Positions 5,927 to 8,266 of a DNA stretch of 8,266 nucleotides are shown here, piece by piece. Position 1 is the stretch's first letter. Every line of letters begins with the position of its first letter. Source of the stretch: Pseudomonadota bacterium (GTDB lineage: Bacteria; Pseudomonadota; Gammaproteobacteria; Burkholderiales; SG8-39); contig JAJZUK010000033.1 of NCBI GenBank assembly GCA_021847125.1, positions 1 through 8,266 of the forward strand, in the 5' to 3' direction. The translations under genes were made by a program, and so were the position numbers. The notes beneath the pieces were generated by a model that ran no database searches, was not told the origin of the DNA, and worked only from the letters and a program-made list of their open reading frames with translations.

Positions 5927-6016
5927 ATGGGAAACCGTGACAGACAGAAACGGGAACAGAAGAAGCCTAAGCAACCGAAGAAACCGGCTCCGGCATTACG
6001 CGCCGCAGGCGCTTGA
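5927..6016 (+). CDS. Small, highly basic hypothetical protein (29 residues)
   Basis: Short ORF with a strong ribosome binding site. The peptide begins MGNRDRQKRE and continues with the Lys/Pro-rich stretch KKPKQPKKP (residues 12-20), ending APALRAAGA. Of 29 residues, 11 are Lys or Arg and only two are acidic, so it should be strongly positively charged and probably disordered. No signal peptide, membrane segment or cysteine is present. I do not recognise a named family. A basic tail of this sort would suit binding to nucleic acid or ribosomes, but that is speculation. The codons are less GC-rich than in the neighbouring genes (AAG, AAA, AGA, TTA), partly because of the lysines. It stands alone in the gap between the convergent oxidoreductase and liv operons, in the same direction as the former, 169 bp after its stop. 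Confidence 0.55.
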   Translation: MGNRDRQKREQKKPKQPKKPAPALRAAGA

Positions 6017-6066
6017 ACGGAACAAACGGGCGCGGGGCCGTATCCCTTTTTGACCCCGCAGACCGA

Positions 6067-6086
6067 CGCCACCGATACCGGCGGCG
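6067..6086. other. Imperfect inverted repeat just after the livF stop codon
   Basis: CGCC-A-CCG (6067-6074) pairs with CGG-C-GGCG (6079-6086) around the loop ATAC, with one A/C mismatch on the plus strand. It begins 4 nt beyond the livF stop in the liv operon direction. No T-run follows on the minus strand, so at most it is a transcript 3'-end stabiliser or a weak or Rho-assisted termination site. Confidence 0.3.
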
Positions 6087-6090
6087 CGTC

Positions 6091-6807
6091 CTATACGCCT
6101 AGATACTTCAGGTGCAGATCCGGCTGCGCGCGCAATTCGGCACTGCTGCCCTCATACGCGGTTGTGCCTTTGACCAGAATCACGACCCGGTCGGCCACCG
6201 CGGACACGGCCGCGAAGTTCTTGTCCACGATCACCGAGGCGATGCCGGCCTGCTTGATCCGGCCGATGATGCCCCAGATCTCTCGCGATATTTTCGGCGC
6301 CAGGCCTTCGGTCGCCTCGTCGAGGATCAGCAGATCGGGGTTGGTCATCAGGGCGCGCCCGATGGTGAGCATCTGCTGCTCGCCCCCCGAGAGCTGCGCG
6401 CCGCCGTGCGCCAGGCGCTCGGCCAGGCGCGGAAAAGTCTGCATCACGCGCTCGAACGTCCAGTCGCGGCGCCCGCCTGCGCCGGCGCGCGCGGCCATGA
6501 CCAGATTTTCGCGCACCGACAGATTGGGGAATATGCCGCGCCCTTCCGGCACGTAAGCGATGCCCATGCGCGCGATCGCATGCGTCGCCGCTGCGGTCAT
6601 GTCGGCGCCGCAGATGCGTACCGCGCCTGCGCGCGGCCGCACCAGCCCGAGCACGCTCCTGAGCAGCGTGGTCTTGCCCATGCCGTTTCTGCCCATCAGG
6701 CCCAGGGTTTCGCCGCGACGCACGACCAGGTCGACGCCGTGCAGGACATGGCTCCGCCCGTAGTAGGTATGGATGCCGCGTGCGTCGAGGAGTGCCGGTT
6801 CACTCAT
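6091..6807 (-). CDS. livF: Branched-chain amino acid/amide-type ABC transporter ATP-binding protein LivF
   Basis: Second ATPase of a HAAT-family ABC importer (238 residues, normal length). It is cytoplasmic, pairs with LivG and powers the LivH/LivM permease. Walker A is G-R-N-G-M-G-K-T-T (39-47). The LivF hallmark V-P-E-G-R-G-I-F-P (86-94) leads into L-S-V-R-E-N-L (96-102). The ABC signature is L-S-G-G-E-Q-Q (139-145), and Walker B with catalytic glutamate is L-L-I-L-D-E (159-164), followed by the typical A-T-E-G-L-A-P. The V-E-Q-N of E. coli-type LivF is V-D-K-N here (194-197). The ATG overlaps the livG stop by 4 nt, so translation is coupled. It is the last visible gene of the leftward operon. 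Transporters of this family carry branched-chain amino acids, but also amides, urea and aromatic carboxylates, so the substrate is open. Confidence 0.95.
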   Translation of the reverse strand: MSEPALLDARGIHTYYGRSHVLHGVDLVVRRGETLGLMGRNGMGKTTLLRSVLGLVRPRAGAVRICGADMTAAATHAIARMGIAYVPEGRGIFPNLSVRENLVMAARAGAGGRRDWTFERVMQTFPRLAERLAHGGAQLSGGEQQMLTIGRALMTNPDLLILDEATEGLAPKISREIWGIIGRIKQAGIASVIVDKNFAAVSAVADRVVILVKGTTAYEGSSAELRAQPDLHLKYLGV

Positions 6808-7562
6808 GGCTGCCCATCATCCGCACCGAGATACGCTTCCTGCACCGCCGCGCTGGCGCGCATTGCCTCCGGCGTCCCCGATTCGAGCACCCGGCCCTCG
6901 ACCATCACCGTCAGCCGGTCGGCGAGCGCGAACACCGCGTCCATGTCGTGTTCGACGAGCAGCATCGCATGCGCTGCCTTCAGCGTTTGCAGCAGCTCCA
7001 CCATACGCGCCGATTCCTCGCCGCCCATGCCGGCCAGGGGTTCGTCCAGCAGCAGGATGCGCGGCCGGGTGGCGAGCGTCATGGCGATCTCGAGCTGACG
7101 CTGCTCGCCGTGCGACAGCGTTGCCGCCGCCACCCCGGCGCGGTGCGCGAGGCCGACCTCGGCCAGCGCGCGCTCGGCCTCGCGCACCACATCCGGGTAA
7201 GCAAGCGCCGGCCGGATGAAACGCATCGAACTCGGCAGGCGCGACTGGGCCGCGATGCGGCAATTCTCGAATACGGTGAACGGCAGGAAGATATTGGTCT
7301 TCTGGTAGCTGCGCCCCACGCCGCGCTGCGAAATGCGGTCGGACGACAGCCCGGCGATGTTCTCTCCATCCAGGAAAATACCGCCCGAGGTGCAGGCGAG
7401 ATCCCCGGAAAGCAGGCTGGTGAGCGTGGTCTTGCCGGCGCCATTGGGCCCGATCACCGCATGGATCTGGTCGGTGAAGAATTCGAGCGACACTTCGTCC
7501 ACCGCGGCGAGCCCGCCGAAGTGCTTGGTGAGGCGCTCGGTGCGCAGCACCGCTTCAGCCAT
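6804..7562 (-). CDS. livG: Branched-chain amino acid/amide-type ABC transporter ATP-binding protein LivG
   Basis: First ATPase of the liv-type importer (252 residues). Walker A is G-P-N-G-A-G-K-T-T (38-46). The Q-loop glutamine is Q87 in R-S-Y-Q-K-T-N-I-F, as is typical for LivG. The ABC signature is L-S-H-G-E-Q-R (149-155) instead of the more common LSYGEQR. Walker B is I-L-L-L-D-E-P (169-175), followed by L-A-G-M, and the switch histidine is H205 in V-E-H-D-M. The frame is open upstream to 7646, but the chosen ATG at 7562 has GAGG 6 nt before it, and the LivG homology starts directly after it; the extra 28 codons are Cys/Arg-rich and lie inside livM. The ATG overlaps the livM stop by 8 nt, and the stop overlaps the livF start by 4 nt, which indicates one operon and coupled translation. 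Confidence 0.95.
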   Translation of the reverse strand: MAEAVLRTERLTKHFGGLAAVDEVSLEFFTDQIHAVIGPNGAGKTTLTSLLSGDLACTSGGIFLDGENIAGLSSDRISQRGVGRSYQKTNIFLPFTVFENCRIAAQSRLPSSMRFIRPALAYPDVVREAERALAEVGLAHRAGVAAATLSHGEQRQLEIAMTLATRPRILLLDEPLAGMGGEESARMVELLQTLKAAHAMLLVEHDMDAVFALADRLTVMVEGRVLESGTPEAMRASAAVQEAYLGADDGQP

Positions 7563-8266
7563 CGCGTGCCTCAACCGGTTTTTTCCATAGTCTCGACGTG
7601 AGCCGCCACAAACCGAGCAGCCCATGCGGCAGCAGCAGCACCGCACCCACGATGAAGCCCCCCATGAGCAGCTGCCAGTGCTTGCCGATATCGACCCCGC
7701 CCACGACCGGCAGCCCCTGAAGACCCAGTTCGAGCAGCATCATGGCGCAAGCGCCGAGGATCGCGCCGTTCAGGGTCCCCATGCCGCCGAGAATCACCAT
7801 CATCAGCACACCGCCCGACTGGTGCCAGCCGAGGATATCCGGACTGACGAAACCGAACTGGGCCGCGGCGAAATACCCCGCCATGCCCGCGAGCGTCCCC
7901 GCGAGCACGAAACACCCGAGCTTGTAGCGGAAGGTGCGATAGCCGATCGAACGCATGCGCTGCTCGTTCACGCGGATGCCGACGATCACGCGCCCGAACG
8001 GCGATGCGAGCAGCATGCGCAGGAAGGCATAGACCAGCACCAGCAGCGCCAGCATCACAAAATAGAAATGCGTATGGTTCTCCAGGGTAAACGGCTCCCA
8101 GCCGGCGATGACTGCGGCCGGCTTGGCGTAAACATAGATGCCGTCCGCGCCGCCGGCAATCTTGGTGTCGTGGAACAGAAAAAACACCATTTGCGCGAAG
8201 GCGAGCGTCACCATGATGAAATAGATGCCCGAAGTGCGCAGCACCAGCACGCCGATGGCGAGCGCC
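7555..8266 (-). CDS. livM: Branched-chain amino acid/amide-type ABC transporter permease LivM (partial, 5' end outside window)
   Basis: Inner-membrane permease subunit that would pair with LivH. The frame is open to the right window edge; 236 residues are visible of the roughly 320-350 usual, so about 90-110 N-terminal residues are missing. The in-frame GTG at 8250 is internal and should not be taken as the start. Visible landmarks are L-R-T-S-G-I-Y-F-I-M-V-T-L-A-F-A-Q-M, a LivM hallmark, and the cytoplasmic coupling stretch G-I-R-V-N-E-Q-R-M-R-S-I-G-Y, which contacts the ATPases. Hydrophobic segments follow: L-G-C-F-V-L-A-G onward, L-M-M-V-I-L-G-G-M-G-T-L-N-G, and L-L-M-G-G-F-I-V-G-A-V-L-L. 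The stop lies within the livG start region. Upstream, off the window, livH and a periplasmic binding protein are expected. Confidence 0.93.
   Translation of the reverse strand, partial: ALAIGVLVLRTSGIYFIMVTLAFAQMVFFLFHDTKIAGGADGIYVYAKPAAVIAGWEPFTLENHTHFYFVMLALLVLVYAFLRMLLASPFGRVIVGIRVNEQRMRSIGYRTFRYKLGCFVLAGTLAGMAGYFAAAQFGFVSPDILGWHQSGGVLMMVILGGMGTLNGAILGACAMMLLELGLQGLPVVGGVDIGKHWQLLMGGFIVGAVLLLPHGLLGLWRLTSRLWKKPVEARDG

Noticed and set aside
6034..6051. Possible intrinsic terminator after the small ORF (GGG...CCC followed by TTTTT)
   Set aside because: The T-run is real (6047-6051), but the stem is only about three base pairs, too weak to support a terminator call.
6220..6228. V-D-K-N in place of V-E-Q-N in LivF as a sign of an inactive ATPase
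   Set aside because: Walker A, signature and Walker B with catalytic glutamate are intact, and this variant occurs, as far as I recall, in other proteobacterial LivF-like proteins.
6112..7098. 328-codon open frame on the plus strand across livF and livG
   Set aside because: It runs antisense across two genes that carry complete ABC ATPase motifs, with Arg/His/Ala-rich composition and no domain of its own.
7563..7646. Upstream extension of livG by 28 codons
   Set aside because: The extra residues are Cys/Arg-rich, lie within the 3' end of livM and precede the well-placed GAGG and ATG at 7562, where LivG homology begins.

Overview
The window looks like chromosomal DNA from a high-GC betaproteobacterium. 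The grounds are strong G/C third-position bias, a Bug/TctC-type periplasmic binding protein (a family greatly expanded in Burkholderiales and relatives), and a compact livMGF block. No rRNA, tRNA, CRISPR array, insertion sequence or phage gene was recognised. No gene here fixes the genus, so the taxonomic call is an inference from gene content and base composition.

There are three transcriptional blocks. (1) Leftward, 1-1283: the start of a tripartite tricarboxylate transporter operon, tctC then tctB, with tctB cut by the window edge and tctA expected beyond it. (2) Rightward, 1540-5757: a tight four-gene operon with 2 bp between the first two genes and 4-bp stop/start overlaps at the later junctions. 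It encodes the alpha, beta and gamma subunits of a CoA-dependent 2-oxoacid:acceptor oxidoreductase (Kor/Vor type), followed by a GltD-like FAD/NAD(P)H oxidoreductase with a two-cluster 4Fe-4S ferredoxin domain at its C-terminus. (3) Leftward, 6091-8266: livM (partial), livG and livF of a branched-chain amino acid/amide-type ABC importer, converging on block 2. The 333-bp gap between blocks 2 and 3 holds a small, highly basic 29-residue ORF with a very good ribosome binding site and, upstream of it, a perfect 9-bp hairpin.

Blocks 1 and 2 diverge from a 256-bp region. At its centre (position 1397) is a 37-bp interrupted palindrome. Its inner arms coincide with the -35 elements of two plausible back-to-back promoters, so one regulator could control the transporter and the oxidoreductase together. 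The inner core resembles a Fur box.

Working model: carboxylates enter through the Tct system, or amino-acid-like or aromatic carboxylates through Liv. A 2-oxoacid derived from them is oxidatively decarboxylated to an acyl-CoA by the alpha/beta/gamma enzyme. Electrons pass from the beta-subunit cluster to the fused ferredoxin domain and then to FAD and NAD(P). This resembles in principle the 2-oxoglutarate:NADP+ and phenylglyoxylate:NAD+ oxidoreductases described from denitrifying Azoarcus/Thauera. The subunit arrangement here (separate gamma, ferredoxin fused to the flavoprotein) differs from what I recall of both, and the substrate cannot be read from the sequence.
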